Shown: positions 24,770 to 33,095, counted from the first letter of the stretch. The stretch is 64,000 nucleotides of DNA from Haloarcula rubripromontorii (GCF_001280425.1 NZ_LIUF01000002.1:620001-684000), one strand, 5' to 3'. Notes: generated by a model not told the origin, from the sequence alone. Numbers and translations are program-made.

Positions 24770-25366
24770 GCCAGCACAACGCGAAGAGCGGCCTCCAGAA
24801 CATTGCATACGGTGTGGAAGTGTCGCCTGTATGTGTGAAATAGGCCACAGTTCTTACGGTCCCATCTCATTTCGGTGTAGTCCAATCGCCGAGTGGACAC
24901 GGCGGCACGCCACCAACTGTGTCTGTCAACGGAATCTCCTGGTCCTCGCCGCCGTGTCCGCCCGTCCATCCTATCGTCTACCTGCTGTTGACCGTCCACA
25001 GCCCGTAGGCCGCGAGGCACGCCACGAACGTGATGGTGCCGAGTTTGCCGCCAAACTCGTCGAAGACGCGCTTGGCCGCGACGAAGATGGCGCAAGCCCG
25101 AGGGTACTTGCTCCGAAGAGATGCGCCGACGCATGGACGGGGCTAAGGAATAGCGACGGACCTCCCTATCCCTGCATAACGGGCTGTACTCCAGCCCCGT
25201 TTCTCCCGGTGAGCATCCGGCACACACTTGGAGAACATACTCACAGAGGGCCGACAGCCAACAGCAACGTGAATGTGGAACAGGCTGGGGCCTCGTCTCG
25301 ATGTGAACATCGATGGATCGCTGAGACAATGAGCGCAGACGGGGGGCGGCGACTCACCGCGGCCGC
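24770..25366. other. 597-bp stretch with no intact gene
   Basis: No intact gene is supported on either strand here; long open frames in it have composition unlike the surrounding proteins. The only protein-like segment is the broken small gene at 24978-25134, listed separately. Confidence 0.5.
24978..25134 (-). pseudogene. Probable frameshifted small membrane protein gene
   Basis: On the minus strand, residues AIFVAAKRVFDEFGG, KLGTITFVACLAAYG and LWTVNSR are read from 25091 to a stop at 24978. They make a convincing amphipathic loop and C-terminal membrane helix. This frame has no start codon upstream: it meets a stop after about 15 more codons. An ATG at 25134 (MRRRISSEQVPSGL) is in a frame one base off. 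A single-base shift between about 25090 and 25100 would join them into a protein of about 50 residues. It may be a decayed gene or a sequencing artefact. Confidence 0.35.
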
Positions 25367-25612
25367 TCAGTCGCTTCCGCCGTGCGAGTGGCCGACGAGC
25401 AGCGACACGGCGTTACAGACGACGAGTGCGACGAACGCGGTCCGCGTCGCTCCGGAGTGCAGGCCAGTAACCAGTAGCGGGAGATAGAGAAACGGGAGCG
25501 CAATCGCTGTCCAGAATGCGATACCTCGAACGGCGGAGACGAATGGCTCGTCGAACTCCGGTATGGACTCATCAAACTGGGCGAGTAACTCGTATGCAGA
25601 CGAACTTGACAT
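25367..25612 (-). CDS. Small two-helix membrane protein
   Basis: An 81-residue protein with a soluble start (SSSSAYELLAQFDESIPEFDEPF) then two membrane helices (about 28-50 and 55-75) and a His-rich end (GHSHGGSD). I choose the ATG at 25612, as the longer frame runs through the promoter area, which contains a perfect palindrome at 25655-25668. Its function is unknown; it may resemble small haloarchaeal membrane proteins annotated only as hypothetical. Confidence 0.62.
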   Translation of the reverse strand: MSSSSAYELLAQFDESIPEFDEPFVSAVRGIAFWTAIALPFLYLPLLVTGLHSGATRTAFVALVVCNAVSLLVGHSHGGSD

Positions 25613-25648
25613 GTGGGAGGGACCTGTCCACGACTTCCACTGGAGATA

Positions 25649-25668
25649 GCTTATAACCTCTAGAGGTT
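25649..25668 (-). promoter_or_regulatory. TATA box overlapped by a perfect 14-bp palindrome
   Basis: The 14-bp palindrome aacctctagaggtt (25655-25668) directly abuts the TATA-like ttataagc (read on the minus strand, 25649-25656). The element is placed about 40 nt before the start codon at 25612. A repressor bound here would block TBP/TFB entry. This is inferred from symmetry and position. Confidence 0.4.
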
Positions 25669-25828
25669 TCCGCCCGTTTCGCTTCGTTTCACGCGCAGGG
25701 ACACCCCAGTGGTCCATTTTACTATAGTCTGAGCGGCGCTTAGACGTTTTATTCGCGGCGCAGATGTTGTGTGATACTGAGTGGCACTTCCGATTTCACT
25801 GATACCTCCGGTTGGCGTATCCGACCGA

Positions 25829-26260
25829 TTACGGTCCGAGTAGTGACACGGTTACGTCGTGTTCTGTATCCGCTAGTGTCGTGCTATCGGCGACGTGGTC
25901 GGGAAGTGACTCACGCCACTCGGCGAGTCGTTGCTCGTGGTATGTCCGATGGCGGTCCACCGAGTACGTCTCGTCGTCCGCGTCCCGAAGTTCGTCGGCG
26001 GTGTCGTCGGGCGTCGGATACGACGGTGCGTCCGTCGCCAGTAGTGAGTCGGGCTGGATGTGTATCGGTTCATCGTCGTCGTCGGGCTGGACGACGTGGA
26101 GACGCGCCCGCATCCGACCGCTGAACGGCGGTGTGACGCGTAACACGGTCTCTGATCCGTCTGCAGTCGCTTCAATGGCTGCGACGAGGTCAGTTGCGTT
26201 TATTGCAATTGACTTGATGTCTGTTGGATCTGTGTCCATGGCTGAGTCTGTGGGTTCCAT
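25829..26260 (-). CDS. Hypothetical haloarchaeal acidic protein
   Basis: A 143-residue protein rich in Asp and Thr, with an N-terminal helix (DIKSIAINATDLVAAIEA), a beta segment (VLRVTPPFSGRMRARLHVV), and an extended acidic linker ending in a helix (HRTYHEQRLAEWRESLPDHV). I recall similar proteins in haloarchaea annotated with DUF numbers (possibly DUF8009) but cannot confirm. It starts 12 nt after the stop of the PPOX-like gene on the same strand, so the two form an operon. An alternative ATG is at residue 8. Confidence 0.65.
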   Translation of the reverse strand: MEPTDSAMDTDPTDIKSIAINATDLVAAIEATADGSETVLRVTPPFSGRMRARLHVVQPDDDDEPIHIQPDSLLATDAPSYPTPDDTADELRDADDETYSVDRHRTYHEQRLAEWRESLPDHVADSTTLADTEHDVTVSLLGP

Positions 26261-26272
26261 TGGTGCAGGCTG

Positions 26273-26710
26273 TTACATTCGGTTGCTGTAGTCCCAGGTG
26301 TGGAGGCGGTCGGGTGTGATGGTGATCTGTATCTCACGGCGGTCAGGTGCAAGCAGTCGTTTGGCCAGCGGCGAGTCAGTGCCGCCGAGATACCGGTGTA
26401 ACAAGTCAGTGAGAACGCTTTTATCCTCGTCCGCTGTCATCGTCGCTGTCCCGTTACCCCTGACACCGCAGTACGGTGGCTCGTTCGTCGAGACTTCGAA
26501 CGAGACATCGGCGTCATAGTCGAGGTAGTCGACGACTGCCGCGTCCGCCCCAGTCGCACACTCGAAGGCACCGTCAACGAACCGATACCAGAGCGAGAGC
26601 ATCCAGGGCCTGTCTGCTGGGGTTCGACACCCGAGGCGGAGTGGCACAGTTTCGGCGCTGAGAAACTGTTCCATCTCCTCGCTTGTCCACGGTCCGGAGA
26701 CAGTCACCAT
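26273..26710 (-). CDS. Pyridoxamine 5'-phosphate oxidase-like FMN-binding protein
   Basis: A 145-residue split-barrel protein. The segments LRLGCRTPADRPWMLSLWYRF, DAAVVDYLDYDADVSFEVSTN and YCGVRGNGTATM follow the strand order of the PPOX/FMN-binding split barrel. The activity could be FMN-, F420- or heme-linked and cannot be chosen. Start chosen at the ATG at 26710; a second ATG at 26716 is two codons upstream. It is the first gene of a two-gene unit with 25829-26260. Confidence 0.75.
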   Translation of the reverse strand: MVTVSGPWTSEEMEQFLSAETVPLRLGCRTPADRPWMLSLWYRFVDGAFECATGADAAVVDYLDYDADVSFEVSTNEPPYCGVRGNGTATMTADEDKSVLTDLLHRYLGGTDSPLAKRLLAPDRREIQITITPDRLHTWDYSNRM

Positions 26711-26835
26711 ACACACAGCGTACGGACGCCGCTATGTTAACATCTCTGGCATGAGTCACTGCATTGTGACAGTACAGCCGCATAAAATGGCAATAGAATA
26801 ACTACTACATTCTCATAATCGATAATATGCTGGAT

Positions 26836-26845
26836 ACCTTTATTT
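26836..26845 (+). promoter_or_regulatory. TATA-like element and upstream region of the HalX regulator
   Basis: AT-rich cctttatttc sits about 60 nt before the GTG at 26903. A Shine-Dalgarno-like ggaggg (26891-26896) lies just before the start, so this gene probably has a short leader rather than a leaderless mRNA. Confidence 0.35.
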
Positions 26846-26902
26846 CGTTGTTCAGGAAAGTCACCATGAGAGCAGTACGCAAGTCGACAGGAGGGATAAT
26901 AA

Positions 26903-27493
26903 GTGCAAATGCGTGGTGAGACGGAGGAGGCAACGGTGCTCGTCGTCGACGATGAGCAAGACATCGCAGATCTGTATTCGACGTGGCTGCAGACCGCACA
27001 CGACGTTCGAACCGCACACAGCGGTACGGAAGCGCTCCAGTTAGCTGACGCGTCGGTCGACGTCGTTTTTCTGGACCGACAGATGCCCGAGATGAGTGGT
27101 GACGAGGTGCTAGACGCGATTGCACAACAGGGCATCGACCCGGCAGTGGTGATGGTGACGGCCGTCGACCCGGATTTCGACATCGTCGAGATGCCCTTCG
27201 ACGAGTACCTGACCAAGCCGGTCACCCGCGAGGAGCTCCTCGACACTGTCTCGGAGATGCTCGTCCGAACCACGTACGACGAGCAGGTCCAGGAGTACTT
27301 CGCCGTGGCTTCGAAGAAGGCAACGCTAGAGATGCAGAAGAACACGCCGCAACTCGAAGCGAGCGACGAATACCAGAGCGTCAACGAACAGTTCCACGAA
27401 CTCCGTGAAAGAGTCGACGCCACGGCGGCAGAGATTAACGATTTCGAGTCTGTTTTCCAGCAGTTCCCCGGCAGCGGCCTCTCGTCTGGGTAA
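26903..27493 (+). CDS. Response regulator with HalX domain
   Basis: A 196-residue receiver protein. The REC domain (residues 10-115) has acidic pocket D16/D17, phosphoacceptor D58 in VVFLDRQMPEMSG, and switch K at DEYLTKPV. The C-terminal HalX domain (about 118-185, a helical haloarchaeal module) replaces a DNA-binding output, so the protein probably works by protein contact. The start is GTG at 26903 with a purine-rich Shine-Dalgarno; an ATG at 26909 is an alternative. No kinase gene is adjacent; the multi-PAS kinase at 30245 is 2.7 kb away. Confidence 0.9.
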   Translation: MQMRGETEEATVLVVDDEQDIADLYSTWLQTAHDVRTAHSGTEALQLADASVDVVFLDRQMPEMSGDEVLDAIAQQGIDPAVVMVTAVDPDFDIVEMPFDEYLTKPVTREELLDTVSEMLVRTTYDEQVQEYFAVASKKATLEMQKNTPQLEASDEYQSVNEQFHELRERVDATAAEINDFESVFQQFPGSGLSSG

Positions 27494-27685
27494 CCGCTGG
27501 CGATTCTTGTTCAGTGAAACTTCGCTCCAGTCTCCGCCACTGCCATGCCGAACGTACCGGCGTTTGAGAGCCACTCACCGCTGCGGTGACCTGCTCGAAC
27601 ACCACTCTTTCAACCGGCACAACGCTGTCTGTCCGGGTTCGTGACAGAGATGCTGGTCGCTACTGACCGATGTGATCTGGATAAT

Positions 27686-27829
27686 GCCCGGGGAGGGCTC
27701 CGAACCCTCGATCTCCGCATGGCCCAGGTCTGGGGCGTGACGAGCGCCCCGGGTCATGACGGGTTGCACTGCCGCATGAGTCAAGAGACCCTATGAGTGC
27801 GGCGCTATGTCCAGCTAAGCCACCCGGGC
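27686..27829 (-). tRNA. tRNA-Met (CAT), elongator type, with 71-nt intron
   Basis: Acceptor stem GCCCGGG/CCCGGGC, D-arm, anticodon stem CCGCA/TGCGG and T-arm GAGGG/CCCTC can be drawn by hand. Exon 1 is 27829-27792, ending in the loop CTCATA. The 71-nt intron is 27791-27721, placed after position 37 as usual in archaea. Exon 2 is 27720-27686. Mature length is 73 nt without CCA. A GGTCT/AGACC pairing near the intron ends suggests the bulge-helix-bulge for the splicing endonuclease. A CAT elongator tRNA with a similar intron (about 75 nt in Haloferax, from memory) is known in halophiles. No CCA is encoded. Confidence 0.92.
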
Positions 27830-27943
27830 GCGGGTGCATTCAGCCGTTGGCCGTTAGCCGTCTTGAAGGTTCTCATCTCCACCGGGACTGTGGCACAGTC
27901 CCACGCTGGGTGGGCGCATCGTCGCTGATACTCGACCCGCGGA

Positions 27944-27949
27944 TTTAAG
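27944..27949 (+). promoter_or_regulatory. TATA box of the PH-like/coiled-coil gene
   Basis: The sequence tttaag begins 30 nt before the ATG at 27974, the standard position for a leaderless archaeal promoter. Confidence 0.45.
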
Positions 27950-27973
27950 CCATCACGCAGGTATGCAGGCAGT

Positions 27974-28984
27974 ATGGAGATACCAGACCTCGTCCAGCAG
28001 GAACTCGGGGACGAGGAGATCCGGGGCGGTGTCAACCTCGGCGACGAAGACGCGGCCTGTTTCACACCGACCCGGACGCTCGTCTACCGCAGTGAGGGCC
28101 TTCTCAGCGACGAGAAGGTCGCCAGCTATCCACACGACTTCGAACGGCTCACCGTTTCGGAGGGCCGGCGCAAGACCAAGTTCTCGCTCATCTACACCGG
28201 CGAGAAGCTCGAGCTGTCCGTTCCCGGCAACCGTAGCGACGCCGTCCTCGAACGGCTACTCGAAGGCAAGCTCGCCGTCTCGGGCGCTATTGCCCCGGAC
28301 GAGAGTCTCGCCGGCGTGTTCCGGTTCAGCGAACTCACGCTGGTGGTTACCGACCGCCAGTTGCTCAAGCACATCGGTAACGTCACCTGGGATGCCGACT
28401 ACGAAGCGTTCTCCTTCGATGACGTGACCGGCCTTGAGTTCGAAGAGGGCAGCGTCGCTACGGCTGTCGTGCTCTCGTTTAACGAGCGACCGGAACGCAT
28501 CAAGGCTCCGTCCGAGGAAGCACCGATGGTCCGGAAAACGCTCGAAGAGGCACTCTTCGCGTATCACGACGTCGACTCGCTTGCCGACCTCAACACCAAG
28601 GTCGGGGCCGACCCAGACGAGAGTGCAGACGAAGCTGGCAACGGTCTCGGCCTGGAATCCGGTATCGACCCCCTTGTGAGCAACGACGAGGAGGGCGGTG
28701 ATGATTCCGAGACTGCATCTGCGAGCACCAGCACGCAGGCCGCGACCCAACCGGCCAGTGAGCAGGGACCTACCGCCGAAGCCACGACGGAGACACGAGC
28801 CACTGGCACAGCAGGGATAGACACTGACTCGGTCGAGCCGGACACCTCCACGGACCCCGATATCACTGAACTCGAAGCACAGGTCGCCGAACTGACCGCT
28901 GCTGTCGAGGCCCAGAACGAACAGCTCCAGAAGCAAGAGCGTACGATCAAACAGCTCATCAAGGAACTCCGGCAAGGCCGCTGA
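27974..28984 (+). CDS. PH-like double-domain protein with C-terminal coiled coil (DUF7115-like)
   Basis: A 336-residue soluble protein. Residues 1-200 contain two beta-rich units, TRTLVYRSEGLLSDEKVASY with FSLIYTGEKLELSVPG, and LVVTDRQLLKHIGNVTWD with DDVTGLEFEEGS, resembling bacterial PH/GRAM-like folds. Residues 215-300 are a disordered Ser/Thr/Ala/Glu linker and the last 35 residues are a coiled coil (LEAQVAELTAAVEAQNEQL). I recall the family as haloarchaeal DUF7115; function unknown. Leaderless, divergent from the upstream tRNA-Met. It converges with the gene at 29167. Confidence 0.75.
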   Translation: MEIPDLVQQELGDEEIRGGVNLGDEDAACFTPTRTLVYRSEGLLSDEKVASYPHDFERLTVSEGRRKTKFSLIYTGEKLELSVPGNRSDAVLERLLEGKLAVSGAIAPDESLAGVFRFSELTLVVTDRQLLKHIGNVTWDADYEAFSFDDVTGLEFEEGSVATAVVLSFNERPERIKAPSEEAPMVRKTLEEALFAYHDVDSLADLNTKVGADPDESADEAGNGLGLESGIDPLVSNDEEGGDDSETASASTSTQAATQPASEQGPTAEATTETRATGTAGIDTDSVEPDTSTDPDITELEAQVAELTAAVEAQNEQLQKQERTIKQLIKELRQGR

Positions 28985-29132
28985 GACTGCTGTTTCTGAC
29001 GGGGGCGAAAATTTGAGACCGCGGTCGTGCTCCTTTGCTCGCGGGTCGTTCCTCCCCGCTCGCTTTCCGAGGGCCGCTCACTCCGTTCCGCTCCTCGCTG
29101 CTCACGGCTCCGTTCGTCGCCGTTCGCCTAAC

Positions 29133-29166
29133 CGAGGCCGTGGCCTCTGTCGCGGCCACGGCCTCG
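29133..29166. terminator. Perfect 13-bp hairpin between two convergent genes
   Basis: Arms at 29133-29145 and 29154-29166 (cgaggccgtggcc and its complement) flank an 8-nt loop. They sit immediately before the stop of the minus-strand gene (29167) and 148 nt after the stop at 28984. The site is well placed to act as a bidirectional transcription stop or RNA-processing element. The rest of 28985-29132 is GC-rich with no gene. Confidence 0.45.
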
Positions 29167-29532
29167 CTACTCCCGCCCTAACACTTTCCGAATACACGTC
29201 GATCCGAACGGTCCCAGTTCGCCACCGTCGAACTGGACGAAGTGGCCCGTACTGATAGCTGCACCACAGCGCTGACACGAGAACTCCCCCTCACGGACAG
29301 TGACATCGCTGTCGAAATTCACGTACGACCCCTGTGACCGCGGGCGGACGACGCCGTTCTCGCGTTCGATGAGGCCCCGCATCACGGCGGTATCGAGTAT
29401 CTCGCGCTGGACCTGTGGATTGGTTGTCACCGTCTCGATACGGTCGAGGGCGTCGGCGACGGACAGCTCCCCGTGTTCCAGATGGGCGAGCAGTTCGACA
29501 CCCAGTTCGACCGGGTCTCGCGTCTCGGACAC
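29167..29532 (-). CDS. DUF5830-like zinc-ribbon regulator-like protein
   Basis: A 121-residue protein. The N-terminal helical part (VELGVELLAHLEHGELSVADALDRIE, then QREILDTAVMRGLIERENGVV) resembles a winged helix. The C-terminal zinc ribbon has CQRC near residue 91 and a single Cys near residue 116 (FGSTCIRKV). This build matches my recollection of the haloarchaeal DUF5830 family. I choose the GTG at 29532 (starts SETRDPVELG) because an upstream extension to 29730 overlaps the divergent membrane gene. Its function is unknown. Confidence 0.72.
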   Translation of the reverse strand: MSETRDPVELGVELLAHLEHGELSVADALDRIETVTTNPQVQREILDTAVMRGLIERENGVVRPRSQGSYVNFDSDVTVREGEFSCQRCGAAISTGHFVQFDGGELGPFGSTCIRKVLGRE

Positions 29533-29607
29533 AATCACCGATTCAACCCCGAACAACGTAAAAGATACCACAAAGCGTTTGTCGATTGCTGCCGCCCAAT
29601 TGGGTAG

Positions 29608-30267
29608 ATGGACCGCCTCGCGAAGCGACAGCTGGTCGGGACCGCCGGGCTGGTGGCAGTCGTCGCTATCGTGACGACGCTGCTTACACCCGAGCGCGTG
29701 GTGGCCCAACTGATGCACCTCGCGGACCATCCTGTCTACCTCGCGGGCGTTATCGTCGGACTGTATCTGGTCCGCCCGTTCTTCGCGTGGCCGACGATGC
29801 CGCTATCCGCGTTCGTCGGCTTCACTCTCGGCATCAAGTATGGCTTCCCGGTCGCACTGATGGGTGCACTCGTCACCTGCCTCATCCCCTACCGCTTCGC
29901 ACTCCGGGCTGGCGAACAGGGTGGGATGTTCGGCTGGCTGGGGGACTCCGGCCGCCGGATCATCGAGGTGACCGGCGAGATGCGGGGCGTCCTCGCAGCG
30001 CGGCTCTCACCGGTTCCCGCGGACCCTGTGTCCTATGGGGCCGGATTCGCCCGCGTCTCGCCCCGGTCGTTCGCCGTCGGTACCTTCCTCGGCGAGATTC
30101 CGTGGGTCGCCGTCGAGGTCACGGCAGGGGCGTCCCTGCGGTCGTTGACGCTCACCGGCCTCACTATCGACGCGCTCCCACACGTCCTGCTGTTTTCTGC
30201 GGCGCTGGCTGTGCTGGTGCTTGCGGGACCGGCCTATCGCCACATCAACGCTCCGAACACGTCGTGA
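29608..30267 (+). CDS. VTT/TMEM64 (DedA-like) family membrane protein
   Basis: A 219-residue polytopic membrane protein. A hydrophobic start (about 10-30) precedes the VTT domain (residues 45-190) with TMPLSAFVGFTLGIKYGFPVAL, the inner repeat, and DPVSYGAGFARVSPRSFAVGTFLGEIPWVAVE, the family's proline/glycine-rich re-entrant motif. Relatives are proposed lipid scramblases or transporters. Its 3' end overlaps the convergent histidine kinase gene by 23 nt. Confidence 0.82.
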   Translation: MDRLAKRQLVGTAGLVAVVAIVTTLLTPERVVAQLMHLADHPVYLAGVIVGLYLVRPFFAWPTMPLSAFVGFTLGIKYGFPVALMGALVTCLIPYRFALRAGEQGGMFGWLGDSGRRIIEVTGEMRGVLAARLSPVPADPVSYGAGFARVSPRSFAVGTFLGEIPWVAVEVTAGASLRSLTLTGLTIDALPHVLLFSAALAVLVLAGPAYRHINAPNTS

Positions 30268-32821
30268 ACTCGAACCGCGCGCCGCCGCTTTCGCTCTCTG
30301 TCACCGACACCGACCAGCCGTGAGCCTGTGCGACCTCAGCGACGATTGCCAGCCCGAAGCCGGTCCCGGTGTCGCTTGTGGTGTAGCCGCGGCCGAACAC
30401 GTCCTGTCGCTCCTCCGGAGGGATTCCGTCCCCGTCGTCGGCCACGTAAAAGCCGTCGTCCGTCGTGCCGACGGAGACCGTCATCGGCGCGTCGTCGTCC
30501 GCTGGGGTCCCGTGTTCCACGCTGTCGTCGGTCCCTGACCGACTGCTCGTGGACCCATGTTCCACACTGTTTCGGAACAGATTCTCGAACACCGTCCGGA
30601 GCCGTGCCGCGTCGGCCTCAACCGTCGCCGTTCCGTGTTTTTCCAGCCTGGCCTCGCCTGTTTCGACATCGGCCCAGGCCTGCCCAGCGAGGGCGGCGAG
30701 GTCAACCATCGTCGTCTCGCCGACCGTCTCGCCCTGCCTGGCGAGGGTCAGCAGGTCGTTGATGAGGTCGTCCATCCGGTCGGCCGCGGACTCTGCCGCC
30801 TCGAGGTGTGATACGTCACCCGATGTCCGGGCGACCGAGATTCGCCCCTTGACCACGTTCAGCGGGTTCCGGAGGTCGTGGCTCACGACGGAAGCGAACT
30901 CCGCGAGCTGCCGCTCTCTCTCTTTCCGGTCGCTGATGTCGCGGATGACGCCCGCCGTGCCGTTGAACTCGCCATCGGCTGCCGGAAGTAACGCGATGTG
31001 GATCTCGATGGGGGTGTACTCCCCGTTCTGGTCGACAATATCGGTTTCGAAGGTCACGTTCTGCCGGGTCGGATCGGACAGCATGGTCCGGATGAGGTCG
31101 CTGCCGCGGTCGATATCATCACCGGCCATGATCGTGGAGATGTGTTCGCCGATGAGCGCGTCCGGTTCGAAGCCCGTCAGTCGCTCTATCGCCTCGTTCG
31201 CGTAGGTGAACACGCCCTCGTCGTCGAGGGTGTACACCGGGTCGCCGACAGCCTCGATGATCGTCTCGTAGCGTTCGAGTTCCCGCTTGCGCTGCTTTCG
31301 TTCCGTCGTCTCACGCATCACACCGACAGAGCCGTCGAAGGTCCCATCCTCGTCGAACAGTGGTGCGATTCTGTCCTCGTTAATCCTGACTGTCCCGTCA
31401 GCGGATATCGTGCGTATCTCGCAGGACGCCCACGTTTTCTCGTCGTCGAGCAGGTCACGAATGAGTTCTGCCGCCTCCTCGACGTCCGCGTCGGGCATGA
31501 ACCGGGCCGGCTCCGAGCCGATGATTTCCGAGCGGTCGTACCCCAGATGGACGGCCATCGCCTCGTTCACCATCTCTATGGTCCCGTCCCTATCGAGGAC
31601 GTACATCGGATCTCCGACGTTTTCAACCAGCGTGCGATACTCTCTGAGCTCCCGCTCTCGACGCTTCCGCTCGGTGATGTCCCGGCCGATCCCGGCAATC
31701 CCGAACGGGTCACCGCGCTCGTCCTCGATGAGCGATCCCTTGAACTCATACTGGAGTTGCTCGCCGTCAGCCGTCTCGACACCTGCCTCGATGGTTCCGT
31801 ATCCGGTCCCCAACGTCTCCTCGAATATCCGCCATAGTTTATCATGGTCAGAATCTACAATGAGGTCGTCAATTCCTATCGACGCTAATTTCTCGTTGGT
31901 GTACCCGGTCACCGACGGGACGGTGTCGTTCCACCGGACCAGGCTCCCGTCGGTACCGACCACGTAGAACATATCGTCGATAGAGTCGATGAGTTTCTCG
32001 GTAAATGCCCGCTGATCCGCGAGTTCCCGTTCGCGCTCCTCGCGGGCAGTGACGTCAGTGATGAACCCTTCGAGGATTTCGACGCCGTCGTCGTCAGTGT
32101 CGACGACACGCCCGCGTTCCCACATCCACCGAGTCTCACCGTCAGCCGTCTCGATCTTGTAGGAGACTTCGAACGGTTCGTCGGCGGCGATGCAGGTCTG
32201 GACCGTCTCCCAGAGACGCTCCGTCTCGGATTCCTCTATGAGCGTGCCCCAGGAAACGTCGCCACTCTCAAGCGCCGTCGAACTGTAGCCGACCAGCTCC
32301 GCTGCACCGTCGCTGACGAACTCCATCGGCCAATCGGGTTCGTTCCGCGCCCGATACACCATTCCCGGAAGGTTCGAGATGAGCGTCGACAGCATCCGCT
32401 CAGACTCTTCGAGCGCGGTCTTGGCCCGTTGTTCCCCTACAGCCCGCTCGATACGGTTCGCGAGCACGGCGTACTGGTCCGTTCCGACTCCCTTCTGCAG
32501 GTATTCGGTGACGCCGGCAGAGATCGCGTCACTCGCGATTTCCTCGCTTCCTTTGCCAGTAAAGAGGATAAACGGGAGTTCCTCGTACTCCTCGCGAACG
32601 ACCCTCAAAAACTCGAGTCCGTCCATGCCCGGCATGTCGTGGTCGCTGACGACACAGTCGAACGCGTGTTCAGATAGTCGCGCTAACCCGTCGGCCGCAC
32701 TTCGCTCGGTACAGACAGAGATGTCGCCGTGCGTTTGCTCTAGATGGACCGCAACGAGGTCACCGAGGTCGGGGTCGTCGTCGACATGCAGCACCGAAAT
32801 CTCTTCCCCGTGACCACTCAT
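30245..32821 (-). CDS. Multi-PAS hybrid histidine kinase
   Basis: An 858-residue cytoplasmic sensor kinase. An N-terminal receiver (1-125, phosphoacceptor D60 in VVSDHDMPGMDG) is followed by four PAS domains (about 142-258, 276-385, 395-507 and 518-632). HisKA has H648 in FASVVSHDLRNPLN, and HATPase closes it with DGDGIPPEERQDVFGRGYT and a G2-type TGFGLAI. Receiver-first, PAS-rich kinases are typical of haloarchaea. I choose the ATG at 32821, preceded by GGGAGGT and a TATA-like element near 32846; the longer reading begins inside the zinc-finger gene. No transmembrane segment is seen. Confidence 0.93.
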   Translation of the reverse strand: MSGHGEEISVLHVDDDPDLGDLVAVHLEQTHGDISVCTERSAADGLARLSEHAFDCVVSDHDMPGMDGLEFLRVVREEYEELPFILFTGKGSEEIASDAISAGVTEYLQKGVGTDQYAVLANRIERAVGEQRAKTALEESERMLSTLISNLPGMVYRARNEPDWPMEFVSDGAAELVGYSSTALESGDVSWGTLIEESETERLWETVQTCIAADEPFEVSYKIETADGETRWMWERGRVVDTDDDGVEILEGFITDVTAREERERELADQRAFTEKLIDSIDDMFYVVGTDGSLVRWNDTVPSVTGYTNEKLASIGIDDLIVDSDHDKLWRIFEETLGTGYGTIEAGVETADGEQLQYEFKGSLIEDERGDPFGIAGIGRDITERKRRERELREYRTLVENVGDPMYVLDRDGTIEMVNEAMAVHLGYDRSEIIGSEPARFMPDADVEEAAELIRDLLDDEKTWASCEIRTISADGTVRINEDRIAPLFDEDGTFDGSVGVMRETTERKQRKRELERYETIIEAVGDPVYTLDDEGVFTYANEAIERLTGFEPDALIGEHISTIMAGDDIDRGSDLIRTMLSDPTRQNVTFETDIVDQNGEYTPIEIHIALLPAADGEFNGTAGVIRDISDRKERERQLAEFASVVSHDLRNPLNVVKGRISVARTSGDVSHLEAAESAADRMDDLINDLLTLARQGETVGETTMVDLAALAGQAWADVETGEARLEKHGTATVEADAARLRTVFENLFRNSVEHGSTSSRSGTDDSVEHGTPADDDAPMTVSVGTTDDGFYVADDGDGIPPEERQDVFGRGYTTSDTGTGFGLAIVAEVAQAHGWSVSVTESESGGARFEFTTCSER

Positions 32822-32867
32822 ACCTCCCTTTTCATTGTTCCAAGCTAATAAACCCGTGAGCGCCTCG

Positions 32868-32990
32868 TCAGTAGAACGTGTCAGCGCAGTCGTACACGAC
32901 GCCGTGCTCCGGACAGACGTACTTGCAGTGTCGGTGGTACATTGCCCGTTCACAGAGCGGACAGGGTCGACCGCCGGGCTGCTCGTCCAT
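32868..32990 (-). CDS. 40-residue zinc-finger protein (HVO_2523-type)
   Basis: A very short gene of 40 codons plus stop. Two CxxC-like sets lie at C10/C13 (CPLC) and C22/C26 (CKYVC), with YDCADTFY at the end. Phrases such as GRPCPLC, MYHRHCKYVCPEHG and GVVYDCAD match my memory of the small HVO_2523-type zinc-finger proteins of Haloferax and relatives. It ends 46 nt before the kinase start and is divergent from the molybdoenzyme at 33096. It is easy to miss in automatic annotation because of its size. Confidence 0.82.
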   Translation of the reverse strand: MDEQPGGRPCPLCERAMYHRHCKYVCPEHGVVYDCADTFY

Positions 32991-33095
32991 GATTCCGTAG
33001 AACAACCCCGCTCGCTTGTGTCTTCCGGAGTTTCGGAACGAAATCTGGGTGAAATTGGAACAATCTCTTTTGCCGGGTAGACCGTCAGTTCAGCT

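Noticed and set aside
24505-25329. Long minus-strand frame across 24.5-25.3 kb
   Set aside because: Composition is Arg/Ser/Cys-rich and unlike acidic haloarchaeal proteins; it overlaps a real gene at 24500-24769.
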